Assembly: GCA_008704415.1 (NCBI GenBank)
Contig: VXIS01000095.1
Location: 62,001 to 126,000, forward strand
DNA length: 64,000 nucleotides
Origin: Sphaerosporella brunnea
Lineage: Eukaryota > Ascomycota > Pezizomycetes > Pezizales > Pyronemataceae
Direction: 5' to 3'
Shown: one piece after another, positions 31,355 through 41,470 of the stretch
Position numbering within the stretch: position 1 is the stretch's first letter
Layout of the letters: each line of letters starts with the position of its first letter
Position numbers and translations under genes: made by a program
Notes under the pieces: model-generated
Database searches by the model: none
Told to the model about the DNA's origin: nothing
Seen by the model: only the letters and a program-made list of their open reading frames with translations

Positions 31355-32130
31355 AATGACGCCGGACAACCCAAAGAAAGCTATTCCCCACGAGCGTGAG
31401 ATGTCAGTCAAGACCGCTGCCAACGACGTCGACGCGGCCAAGAACTCGGTTCAGTCCGAGGCTCCCGTGCCTAGTAAGTCTCCAAACCCACTCTACACAC
31501 CCCAAGCACCGATATTCTGACGATATTCTACAGCTCCCTTTATGGTTCAAGACGGTGACACTGAGAAAAGTGACTGGCGGCAAGGTCACCGCCGAGCACT
31601 CGGAACCCGTTCCTGGTAAGTTTGCAGCGCCCCACTAAACACATTTGACTTTGTGTCCTCATTGGTTGTTGGTAGATCCCGTTACCACCGAGAAGGGTGT
31701 TTTGGGTAACGGCCTCGAATTTATCGACAACACTCTGGGAAACATCCCTAGCCAGTTGGCCGCCTCGCTTGGCCGAACCCTCAGCATCTCCACTGGTCCC
31801 GGACGGGGAGCGGGCTTTGTCACGAGCAAGGGAAGCGGATCGGACCGTGAGGTGGATATCGGCATGGGTATAACGGACAAGCCTCGCACGGCCATGGGTC
31901 CATCCACACCTGCTACCACACCCTTTCCCGCTCCCGCCTCACAACACAACACGGGGAGGCTATCACGTTCTGACAAAACACGTCGAGACATTGACTCAGC
32001 AAACCACCGCTCTAGCTGCTCGTCCTACTCCTACTGCTCCGATCATCCCCACCCCACCACCAAGAAGTCTGCATCGCTCGCAAGCACCTCCGCAAGCCTG
32101 CACCAGCAATACGGTGTAGGGGGTTGTTGA
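31355..32130 (+). CDS. Unrecognised spliced gene with a probable frameshift
   Basis: Starts MTPDNPKKAIPHEREMSVK at 31355. Two introns are visible: GTAAGT near 31474 to TACAG near 31533, and GTAAGT near 31616 to GTAG near 31676. The first exon pair gives APVP-TPFMVQDGDTEK. The downstream part requires the frame KVTGGKVTAEHSEPVP-DPVTTEKGVLGNGLEF. The two are joined only if one A is dropped from the AAAA run near 31566. The later part (NIPSQLAASLGRTLSISTGPG) is Gly/Ser/Thr-rich, then ends near 32130. No domain recognised. Either a real indel (pseudogene) or an assembly error in a homopolymer. Confidence 0.45.
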
Positions 32131-32289
32131 TGGTTAGGTTTGTGATGACTAAGGGAGGTGATCACATGTGGAGGTAGTCTCGTTCTTGTCTCTACTTAGC
32201 TCTACTCTCTCTGTTCTCTCAGATGATCTTCGAGATCCCTCTCTTTACTTCTCTCTTTGTGTGATCCCTTCTTCCCTCCTACCTACCTG

Positions 32290-32760
32290 ATATTGGGGGT
32301 CTTCAACATCTGCCCCACCGGCAGCACGCTCGAGGCCCGCCACTCCTACGGCTGCCGCCGCCGAGACCGTCGAAACTTCGCGGAACCAACCGCACGAAGA
32401 CACAGCCTCCTTTACAAGCCACGCGAACACTCTTGCATGGTTAGTGGTGCCCACATTTCACGTTTTCGTTCCCTTCACAGGTCTTTCTGACTCCTCCAGC
32501 GGTTATCGCCCAGCGGACTATTCAGGACTCCCGACGCGCACTTCCAAGTGCCCTGGGCACTGTTCGGATTATCTGCAACATGCGCAGGTTGTTTTTGTCG
32601 GGCCAAAGTTGGGAGATGTCGGCGAGTGCAACCGAGAATGGCGAAACAGATCGAGAACCGTCGAGACTGGCTCGAGTGAAGCGAGTGCTTTCGAGACGTT
32701 TCTCGGCGAGAATCTCGACTCGTGTGCAATACTGGTTGCCCAGAAGGTGAGGAGCCGTAG
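32290..32760 (+). CDS. Possible further exons of an unrecognised protein
   Basis: The frame SSTSAPPAARSRPATPTAAAAE starting near 32300 ends at a GTTAGT donor near 32440. After an acceptor near 32480 it continues as VFLTPPAVIAQRTIQDSRR to a stop near 32750, with a basic C-terminus. It may be the 3' part of the gene starting at 31355 or a separate gene. No start codon or domain identified. Antisense open frames over the same stretch are not convincing. Confidence 0.3.
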
Positions 32761-33546
32761 GCGGCTGGAAGGTGCGGCCGGTGCCCATAGTGTTGTTGCT
32801 GAAGGTGAGATGAAGGGCATTCGAAGGAGACGTGAGGAAAATCTGCGGAGGTGCGCTGTGTCGACGTCGGGACGTTGACGCGCGTTGGGGGCAGCTTAGC
32901 GCCAGGGGTATCCCCTGGCGTGTAGATAGATCCGGGAGGTCGGTAATGTGGGTTTGGGGTTTGGGGTTTGAGGATAAATAGTTCTTGCCAACATAAAAAC
33001 TGCCCGATACAGCAGCTCAACAACCACACAATAGAGACTTCTGGAAGCAGTACGTGTAGAAAGATAGCCCAGTAACTAATTGGTCTAAAATTTCTTTTTT
33101 GTAGCTTCTGGCAATGTGTGAGTGTTGAGTCAGTTGTGGTCGTGGTTGGAGCCAAATATTTGGCGCGCGACCGATACCTATGGCCGTTGGCGAAGAAATG
33201 CTCCCCAGTTGTTAGAAAGCTGTGTGTATTACCATAGAAAGGAAGCACCGCCGTATCAGCGCTGCTGGGACTTTTGTCAAGGAGGTTCCGTTCAGATGGC
33301 CGGATGTTGTCTATCACGGTGACCGTGCGCGGGCCAGCGGCTGCTGCAGACCACTTCTCCGGCTATCTACTTTCTACGTTGCAGAAGTTCGCCGCGAAAT
33401 ATTCGTGGGCAATCGTCGTGGCCGACCTTACGTCCCATGCTCGTGCGCTTTGTTGATATTTGAGCGAGAAATGGCTTGGGCGAGTCAAGACTCAAGAGCG
33501 AGTGACAATCAGTGAGGCTTGTTTTAGGGGGACGCTCAGTTAGGCG
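32761..33546. other. Non-genic stretch
   Basis: No recognisable gene. A short plus frame near 33274-33456 (LSITVTVRGPAAAADHFSGY) has coding-like composition but no start, context or known family. It may be a relic. Confidence 0.4.
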
Positions 33547-33733
33547 TGTACAGCTATACAACGAACACTTGAGACTCTCACACTGCCTCTTCAACCGAAT
33601 CATTTCAACAGGTTATGAGCCTGGAATTCCCTCTATATAGCTCACGTGACCGCGGCGCCCCGCGCCACGTGGTAGCCTCGGCAGAGCCGCAACAAAGACC
33701 CGTAACAACCTAATCCAACCTCGCGCCGTGACA
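33547..33733 (-). repeat. Solo LTR remnant related to elements B, C and D
   Basis: On the minus strand it starts TGTCACGGCGCGAGGTTGGA, almost the same as the LTR of B. It carries CCACGTGGCGCGGGGC, TCACGTGAG and a CTATATAG TATA region in the same order. The left half diverges. I place the end at TGTACAG (33547) on the plus strand, but no convincing target duplication is seen, so that boundary is approximate. Confidence 0.65.
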
Positions 33734-33914
33734 CCCGCGTTCGGCACCCGACCTTCATTCAGGATACCGGGCACCGGCCGGCACCTATCAGATATCCAGG
33801 TTTTTCTTATGCCGGCCCGAACCGGTCGGGCTTGCCACATCACCGGCCCGACCTGACCCACTCCGTGGGGCCCCGTTTGACCTGGCGGCCGGCCGGACCA
33901 TTGACCGCCCTGCT

Positions 33915-34340
33915 ATGCGCTGCGCAGCGGGCTGGGTTTTCGAAACCCGCGTGCATATGAGATTTGAGCGTGGAGGAAAATTCGCGGTCTCATCGCTTTC
34001 CGGTGGAGGAACGCTCAACGATATCTCGATCAATCTCAACGGCAATTCTGGCACAAAGATGCCCACCTTCGTATTTAACCAGCTTTCCCAGCTGTGTGCT
34101 TATTTGCGCGTAACAAAAGGATCGCCTGATATCAACACCCAGCTGTTCAATGTATACCTCAAGCCGGATCGTTGTAATCTGGAGTCGATTGATGCCCTGA
34201 CCATCATCGAAGATACCCAAACTAAGAAGCCGAGACTTGTCGGTTTTCAAATAACGCTCGGCGCCAAGCACGGGATTAAGGCCGCAGGATTGGAGGCCAT
34301 CAGTCCAAATATCGTACCATGCTGCGAATGCGATTCCTGA
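33915..34340 (+). pseudogene. Crinkler/RHS-like PD-(D/E)XK nuclease-domain relic
   Basis: About 140 residues. GWVFETRVH and LSGGGTLNDISI precede a core LKPDRCNLESIDALTI and RLVGFQITLGAKHGIKAAGL. In fungal and oomycete Crinkler/RHS-type proteins the nuclease-like domain shows a comparable order: a Pro/Asp-containing strand, an I-D-A strand and a Q-I-T strand followed by K/H. Assignment is by pattern only. The frame stops at 34340. Frames at 34319-34570 (YLQGERINGNAFKVLYGF) and 34587-34826 (RLKDERRRLW) may be downstream fragments after frameshifts or introns. No intact upstream NTPase domain is seen. Confidence 0.4.
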
Positions 34341-35051
34341 GCACTTTCAAAAGGGATCATCTCCCCCTCGAATACGATGTCACGCACGATGATGTCGAGT
34401 GCATCAAGGAAGGAAACAGTCAAGCGCACGATCCAGATCCGGTCGGTGATGCAGACCTTTATCTGCAGGGCGAGCGCATCAATGGAAATGCCTTTAAAGT
34501 CCTATATGGCTTTAGTCCGGGGTGTGTGAGCACTCTCAGTGAGTCTTCTCATGATCCCGCTGTTTGGTAATTGACACTAATATGGAATGAATAAAGAAAA
34601 GTATGCCAAGTTGATGGATGCCCTTGTGGATCATGCGGAGTTCGCGAAGAATGGCGAGACGTCGGAAGAGCTGCGCACCACCTTCAGCCAGATTGTGTCG
34701 ACCGTCGATTCGCATAACCTGAAGTGGCTCGACGCGCAAATCAACCTCCCCGGCAGCCCGTTTTGTGATCTTCTTCGGAGATTGAAGGACGAACGGCGTC
34801 GGCTTTGGGCGGTGAGGCGCACATAGCACTTTTTCCCCTGGGGTTTCTGGAGTTTTATGTTTAGGAGGGCAGGGGGAATCATCACTATGATTGAGAGTGT
34901 GGCTTCATGAACTTATGTATCAACTACTGCTACAGCTGTGACATATTCTTCATTTTGTAGGGGCAGGGCTGGATGTCCGATGGCTGGGGGGTTTGCTGAG
35001 GGACCAGAGACGAGGATGGAGCATAGAGAGGACGTTCCGGGGTGCGGAGAC

Positions 35052-35385
35052 CAGTGTTCCTAATAGCCAGCCCGCCCGTCGGGCTGATCGAAAGGACAGG
35101 CGGGCTGTTTGGGCTCGGGCTGGCTGGCGGGCTTCCAGCGGGTGCAGGGATCATGCGCTATGGGGAATGGAGCAGCAGCTACACAGAAACGCTCTTCAGT
35201 TTCTTCAGTTTACGACGTAACTAGGTCAAACTGATGGTTGCATGACAGGTTCACCTCAGTCGAAAGTTCTTGGCAGCCCGACAGCCCGCCAGCCAGCCCG
35301 TCGTGATTTTGAGACAGCCGGGCTGTTGCCTTTTGGCAGCCCGCCCGCACAGCTGGGCTTTTTGGGCCGGCTATTAGGAACACTG
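35052..35385. mobile_element. 334-bp MITE with 17-bp perfect TIRs (hAT-like ends)
   Basis: CAGTGTTCCTAATAGCC at 35052-35068 is mirrored exactly at 35369-35385. The interior is full of short GCCCG/CGGGC motifs near both ends, resembling subterminal repeats. CAGTG ends resemble hAT elements, but I do not see an 8-bp target duplication, so the superfamily is uncertain. No coding capacity. Confidence 0.65.
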
Positions 35386-35461
35386 ATTAGGATATCCCCG
35401 CACAAAACCTCCTCATGCCGTAAACGACGTACTTCTGTGGGCATGAAATTTCAGAGCTTTT

Positions 35462-35860
35462 TCAATTGCCACAGGCTCGTGGACGGATGAACAGCGCCAT
35501 TACTTCCTTTCCGCAGCCCTCATTCTTCCCAGCTGCCGTCACAATGCATTCGGTGATAGGGATTTCGGGGTTGGTGGACAGCAACAGCTCCATCACCTCC
35601 TTGCCACTGCTCCTATTCCTGGCCGCCGCGCTCACAATGCGTTGAGTGATCGGGGTATCAGGCCGGGTGGACAGCAGCACCTCCATCACCTCCTTATCAC
35701 ATCCCTCATTCTCCGCCGCCGCGGTCACAATGGGTTCGGTGAGCTGTATGTCGGGGTAGGTGGACAGCAGCAGCTCCGTCACCTTGCTGTCAGTTGCACA
35801 CCTCGCAGCCGTGGTCAGAATCCTCTCGGTGATTGCGAATTTCTTTCTATCGAGTAACAA
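35462..35860 (-). pseudogene. NLR-type helical repeat fragment
   Basis: About 130 residues made of three to four repeats of about 34 residues: ITExIVTAAAxNxGxxKEVMELLLSTxPD. Lines such as ITQRIVSAAARN and GKEVMELLLSTNPEIPITE recur. I recall repeats of this KEVM-LLL/ITEEVV-AAA form from the C-terminal region of fungal NACHT/ankyrin-type NLR-like proteins. No NTPase or effector domain is attached, and the frame ends in GN-stop, so it looks like a detached repeat block. Confidence 0.5.
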
Positions 35861-38239
35861 ACAATCGGATCACATCCATGCCAAAGCAACCTATCGTCAC
35901 ATCTACAGCTCCTTCGTCCATTATGACTCCATTATGCTCCGGAAACAGCCCCATTAATTTCAGTCCGTCCAGATCGTTCCGTATTATTGCTGTCATTCGA
36001 CTAACGCCACCGCGACCCCAAGTTAAAAATGTAACCCTAACCCTGACCGGCACGTGATGTTCAATGATGGCGGCCGCGCGAATAGAGTATAGAGTATCGT
36101 GTGCAGCCCTATGCCCTTTTTTTTGTTTTAATCATATTGCATTCGGCCGCTTGCGGCCATGGCATATAGAATACAGAATCACCGCCGCCCCTAGGCACGT
36201 GGCCTACTGTGGGGCTCTGAGAAAAGGAAAGAAGACAAGGAAACAAAGAGGAAACGAGCATGTGTCGCACCACGACAAAAGGAGACAGATTCAGGCCCTA
36301 ATCGGCCGCATTCAGGCCGCATTCAGCCCTATGCCCTAATTCGCTGCATGTAGGAGACCATCCCACCAGATCCCCCCGGTCACAACAGCGTCGAGTCAGG
36401 AACAAGGACTGGCACACGTCTCTCCGGGCATCATGCTATCATCAAAAGAATAACTAGGGTTTATTGATGAGGAGCGTTGCAGGCGAAGTAGGTAGTTATT
36501 GCATACGGCATCATTTGTTGTATATACCATTCTTTATACCACATATTGAGGAACTGGCAACCAGTGTAGATACACATACCGTAGAGATTCGGTACTAAGG
36601 CAATGTGGCTAAGTGACTTTGCCATGAGGCTGAGTGACTTCTCCACAGAGCGCAGTGACATTGCCTTAGTACCGAATCTCTACGGTAACTGATAGAGCGT
36701 TTTGAATAGTCACTGGGGCCCACAGCCAATGGTGGTTCTCGGCTATGACGATCACGCGTTCTCCCAACCCAAAGATAGAAAAAGAGGTAAATTGTAAGCC
36801 TTGCCAATGCGATAGTCCATCCTCGTCTCCATATAAGCAACTGAAGCAGCAAGACACCCTCCTCCACCGAGAAACCAGATGACCGCCGAAGGTGTGGAAT
36901 AAGAACTAACCAGGTGAAGGGAAAATAAGAAGGTAATGACGCACAATGTTGCGCACGTTCGCATCTTCGTTGCGGCCGATACATGAATACCATCTCTTCA
37001 GTACAACATGACGCAAACGGACTTGGAATCGCATATCCTTGGCCTCTAGCACTCCGGTTCAAACCTAACGGGTTAGCAGAAGACACTCATGTGGGAGTTG
37101 GGTTACTCACAGTATGCACTGCGCCACACCGGTTTGTTGTCTCTGAAGTCGGACCACCCATGGTGCCACAAGACGCTCCTGTGGTTTCCTGTCAGGATTG
37201 GAAAGGGGCACCCAAACTGATGTCGATGATCGAGTCGAACGTAGCGGTGTGTAAGCCCATAAGTACTTAGGTTTCAGACCCACACGATGTAACAAAGACT
37301 TCGAGGACGTCGTCCAGGCCGAGGAATAGCAGCCGCGAAGGCGCCGCCAGCCGGCTGTCGTAGCTGTTGACCAACTCCTCCTCCTCCGAGACGCCGAACG
37401 GCGCACCGATCAGCGGCTTCACGACGCCGTGACACAGCCGTTCCCGAGGACCTGTGTCCGGCTCCAGTTGGACGTAAACGAATGCGTTGTTGTTGTGATG
37501 TTTCCGACTGCTCTTGACTTGCCGTGTTAAATGACTTCCTAACCCTAATGGTTGGCGAAGATGGTATCCGGCAAAATCGATGCATACGTTATAGGCAGCG
37601 ACGGTGACGTGCGGTAAGTAGAGTAGCAGAGGGAGAGGCACAACGGGCGTAAGTGCTGTCGCGAGCAAAAGAGTCGGTAACCCCCATTGTATAGCGAAGG
37701 TTGTTTGGTAGGGAGTAGATAGTGAGCTTCATCTTGTTTCTGACTTTCTGTGCTGGCATCCTTTTATCTCCCCAGTACATTCGCTTAATGAAGTTTGGCC
37801 TTGTCGTGGCCGGGCCCGTGGAGGACAGGTTTTAGGTATCTCAAAACGCAAGCTCAGAAAGCTTGATGTAAAGACCAGCAGATCGATCCCGAGTGATACC
37901 TCGTGGACCTCTTTGAAAGCCGCAGAAAATCCATGCAGATAAACTCGGAGACGTGTAATTTGGCCAGAAATGCTGCAGGAGGTTCAAGTAGTCCAGGCCC
38001 GGGGAGCCATCTCTACTTTGCTTCATTTTAACCAGGGCAAATTTGCAAAGTCATCAAAACCCATCTTCATATTCAGCACCGTAGAAACAAAACATAACCG
38101 TTAAGTGCCCCAATCAAATGACCATAAACAAATCATAAACACTTCTCCATTAGCCGTGGTTTAGGGTATGAAGTACAAGAACCCCAGCCGGTTCCTAAGC
38201 TGGAGTAATATAACGTTACAGACAAACAGTCGTCATGCC
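35861..38239. other. Gene-poor stretch with one MITE
   Basis: No recognisable gene. Features: short GC-rich repeats (CATTCAGGCCG-type) near 36,300, and the 107-bp MITE at 36,579. A minus frame around 37,267-37,560 (HGVVKPLIGAPFGVSEEEEL) has coding-like composition but no recognised family. Confidence 0.45.
36577..36687. mobile_element. 107-bp MITE with 28-bp perfect TIRs and TA duplication
   Basis: 36579-36685 begins CCGTAGAGATTCGGTACT, and its 28-bp end is repeated exactly inverted at the other end. TA flanks both sides (36577-36578 and 36686-36687). The first eight bases, and the pattern GG-TA-TA-GGCAAT that follows, match the TIR of element F (CCGTAGAGCCTTGGTAATATGGCAATT). It is therefore probably a deletion derivative or satellite of the F family. 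Confidence 0.85.
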
Positions 38240-38690
38240 TTAAAGCTTCTTCTCGCTGTCAGATTCAGAGGTCATAGTCTTGCCAGCTGTACCGCCATCG
38301 TCCGAAGACACGATCTCACCCTCTTCGGGAGCGACGGCCTCGTTATCTTCAAGCTCCTCAGGAAGCGTCAAATTCAACATCATGGCGACGATTGCAGTGA
38401 CAGCGAAGCCAGTGGACATGAAGATCTCGATGGCGTCCAAGAAACCGCGGAGAGCGTGGTTATCTCCCTCGTAGGTAAACATGTAGCTGGAAGGAGGATA
38501 TATCAGTCTCGATATTTATACAGCTGGAGTTTGTGCAAACTTACTCGAAGTATGTGGGAACCAGAGTGGCGCCGTAACCAATGCAGAGTGCGCAGGCGAG
38601 CACGAATCTGTTGCAGCGAGAGAAATGCATCGAGGTGAGAAGACAGCATACAGCATGAGGGGATATGTATAACATACTGCTGCGTGACAT
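38240..38690 (-). pseudogene. NCS2 purine permease, C-terminal fragment
   Basis: Exons 38240-38486, 38545-38607 and from 38678 upward, joined by GT-AG introns of 58 and 70 nt. The spliced reading FVLACALCIGYGATLVP-TYFDYMFTYEGDNHALRGF and IFMSTGFAVTAIVAMMLNL then LPEE closely resembles the last transmembrane part and cytosolic tail of fungal uric acid/xanthine permeases (UapA/UapC type). The full protein has about 14 transmembrane segments; here only about the last 120 residues exist. Upstream the frame passes directly into NACHT sequence. Splice sites are preserved, so the fragment may still be spliced as part of a chimeric transcript. Confidence 0.7.
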
Positions 38691-40120
38691 CTGGCCTTCT
38701 TCTTAGGGCGTTGCGGATGAGGTTGCTAGGGCGAGTGGAGATCAAGATTAACGGTGGATGGACAGAGTCGGCCTCCGAACCAGCGCCCATTTCGAAAGCC
38801 TCGATGAGCTTCGTCAGATCATTTGTGCAATCCGGTCGGCATCCGTCCAAGGAGTCAAGCACGCAGATGATTCGACCGGCCTGAGGGTCCGTTGTGATAG
38901 ACTTGAATATATCACATAAGCTGCTCATATCCCATCCCTTGAAGGCACAGGGATTTCCTTCAAGGTAACCACAGGGCGGACACTTGAGGTCGAAAGCTTT
39001 CCTGGCGTGTCTCAAAAGAACCGGGTTTTCACGGAATATTTGGAACAGTAATCCTTGGAGTACGTGCTTAGGGTCGTCCTTGCCGGCCGTTCCATCGGTG
39101 CAGAAGAAGAAGCAAATCGTTGGCGGATCAGACGTCAAGGCTTCCGCAGTTTCCTCTCCCAGCTTGTCGACCAGGAATCAACAAAGGAAGGTCTTGCCTG
39201 TTCCAGGGCCTCCAGCCAGCCAGAGGATATTTCTTTTCTCGGGACGCGCATTACTTCTCCCAGAACGCCATACAGTGTATCGCTGGTGTGTGAGGATCCA
39301 GGAGCCTGTTCCGGGGATGCGAAGCTTGTTTTTCTGTTCCAGAAGCTTTTCGGAGTATCCGCCGGTGTTTGCGGCAAAAGACAGCAAGCAATCTTTCTCT
39401 TTTTTGGAAACTTCACAGAACAGTCAGCATTTCCTGGTCACGTATTAAAGCATTGCTAGGCTTTTACATACATGGGTACTCTCTTGCACGTTCAACGAGC
39501 TGCTCCACCGCCTTCCAAACCGGTTGGTACTTCTGAGACCTCGAATCGGAGAACTTGCAAATCGATTCATGATCTGCTGATATTGGGCATGGGGGACATT
39601 CGTTTGGCCAATTCAACCTCGCTGACTCCTTATCCACAACCTACATCATACTCAGTCAAAATTCTGGTGGAGAAACATACAGCCCAACTTACCATAACAC
39701 CTTTGGTCGGCTCTGATTCGTAAAAGGTCCTGACGACCAACTTCGCACCACGCTCAATAAACTGCGTTGTGATGTCGCGTAATGCCGTTGTCCGTCCGTC
39801 GATGACTTGTTGAAGCTCTGAGCCTCTAAAACGTCCATGTAAAAGTCGCCGCACTATCGGGCCAAATGAAGCTCCTTGATGTGGTGTGCCTAAGAACAAA
39901 ATGCCCTTTACTGAGTTTAAAAGCGCGTCATAGTGACCGCTGCGCTCATGGGCAACTATAAGAGCCTATTTCTGGTCAGCGGGGATGAAAAGAAGGAACC
40001 GACAGTCCGGATGTAGTTGCGGCACACCTTTTTGACCACAATTCCCCCTAAGCAATGGCAGATGAAACGTTCAACTTCTGGCCTGTGGACCGTCATGTGT
40101 CGACGTTCGTTAAACCCCAA
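38678..40120 (-). pseudogene. NLR-like gene: alpha/beta-hydrolase plus NACHT, decayed
   Basis: N-terminal alpha/beta-hydrolase (SesB/DUF676-like) pieces: ERFICHCLGGIVVKK just above 40028, then after an intron (39966-40027) ALIVAHERSGHYDALL and ILFLGTPHQGASFGPIV in exon 39694-39965. A linker exon 39472-39640 reads VDKESARLNWPNECPPC and ICKFSDSRSQKYQPVWK. The NACHT P-loop LAGGPGTGKTFLC is near 39180-39215. It is followed by a TGA in the frame, then FLVDKLGEETAEAL, ICFFFCTDGTAGKDDPKHVL and LILISTRPSNLIRNAL. The hydrolase nucleophile elbow has Cys in place of the usual Ser. Such proteins are linked to non-self recognition in fungi. Here the start is unclear, a nonsense codon interrupts the NTPase, and the 3' end is replaced by permease sequence. 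Confidence 0.7.
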
Positions 40121-41470
40121 CCCATGGCGAGGCGACCCCTGTCGTTGCGAGAACGCGGTGAGGCAGCAGCACGCGACCGGGGCGGAGTACAATCCGCCTG
40201 GTTCCCTAAAAAATCGCTGCTGGGCACGTCCAGTGCTTCCGAGCGGCGGATGTCCAGGTATATCGCTCAGCGATTTGCAGTCAATCGGCTGGACTTGAGG
40301 CCTTGATCCGTTGTTGGCCTCCTCGTGCTTTGTCAAGAAAAAAACATACGGAGACAGCGAGCATTCTGCAGGACGTTGGAAGAAAAAAAAAAAACTGCAA
40401 GCACTATACGTAGTACACACTTACTTACTGGCATACATTGTGTACCTACTCTAATTTGCGGGCGAAAAGCCAGCGGGGCAAATTCAAATTTGCACACGCA
40501 GACAGACAGCGTCATCGTCATCGAAAAATAGATTCCGACGCGGCCACCGGCTTTGTTCTCTCGGCGTTTCCTCGCTTTCGAACCGCACTCAGAAGTGCGA
40601 CTTTCCCGATATCTCGACATTCCGCAAAAGCTGTGGTCCGTCCGCGTCAGTCAGTCGATCTCGCCGGCTGCAAACCTGCATACGTGCACCGTGGATAAGG
40701 CGCGGCAGCTAGGGAAGTGTGGTCTGCTTTTCCGCCGATAGATAACTAACGTTCTTGTTGCGGAAAGAAAGAAAAGAACGTTACATACATACGACGTAGA
40801 CGCACATCAGGATTGGTGAACCCTGCGCCGTTGCTTCCCTTAGCGACTCGCACTAAAGAAATTCCCCCATCGGCTTTCCGGATTGAACGCTGCGCTGGTC
40901 ACAGCTTTTTGGCGCTGGTCGAGCTGAGGAGCTAGAGTCGAAGGTGTGAGTGCGTGGACGACTCTACCTGCTCTCTGTACCTAACCTCCTGCCTGCTGCT
41001 GCTGCTCTTAAAGACCTCCAATCCCCCCCCCCCCCCACCCCACCCCACCCAAATCTGCCCCCCCCCCCCCCACTCCGCCCCGAATCCGTCACCCCAGGTA
41101 CGCACCCGTCGCTGCTACTTTATCTACAGGAACTCATGCTGAGCAGACGCAGGAGCTGCATCTCATACATCTCATCTCTCATTGCCGTTACCTCATTCGT
41201 TTTCCCGCCATCCCGGCACGAGACTCTGCGGCCAAGTTGCACACTCCGGATTGGGGATTCCTGTGTCACACTGTCCTTGGTTGAGCAGCAGCAGATCTAT
41301 TGTTGCACGCTCTGCCCAACCGCTCAACAAGCGGCGCCTCTGGAGAACCCTTAAGGCCTCCGGGTCCCACTAGTCATTGCCTCTAGAATACCGAGCGTTC
41401 TTTGTGGTATCTTGCAAAAGTTTGTGGGGACGGGATCACCAAACTTTGAGCACGATCCAGACGGTAGTCC
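40121..41470. other. Intergenic, with poly-C tracts
   Basis: No recognisable gene. A pyrimidine-rich stretch from about 40,990 to 41,100 contains C homopolymers near 41,027-41,036 and 41,060-41,070, interrupted by ACCCC units. It may be part of the leader/promoter of the ACT-domain gene. Confidence 0.5.

Noticed and set aside
32475..33317. 280-codon minus-strand open frame
   Set aside because: No recognisable domain, and it overlaps plus-strand sequence with better splice sites and composition.
36028..36048. Telomere-like TAACCCTAACCC
   Set aside because: Only two units; no array, and no evidence of a chromosome end.
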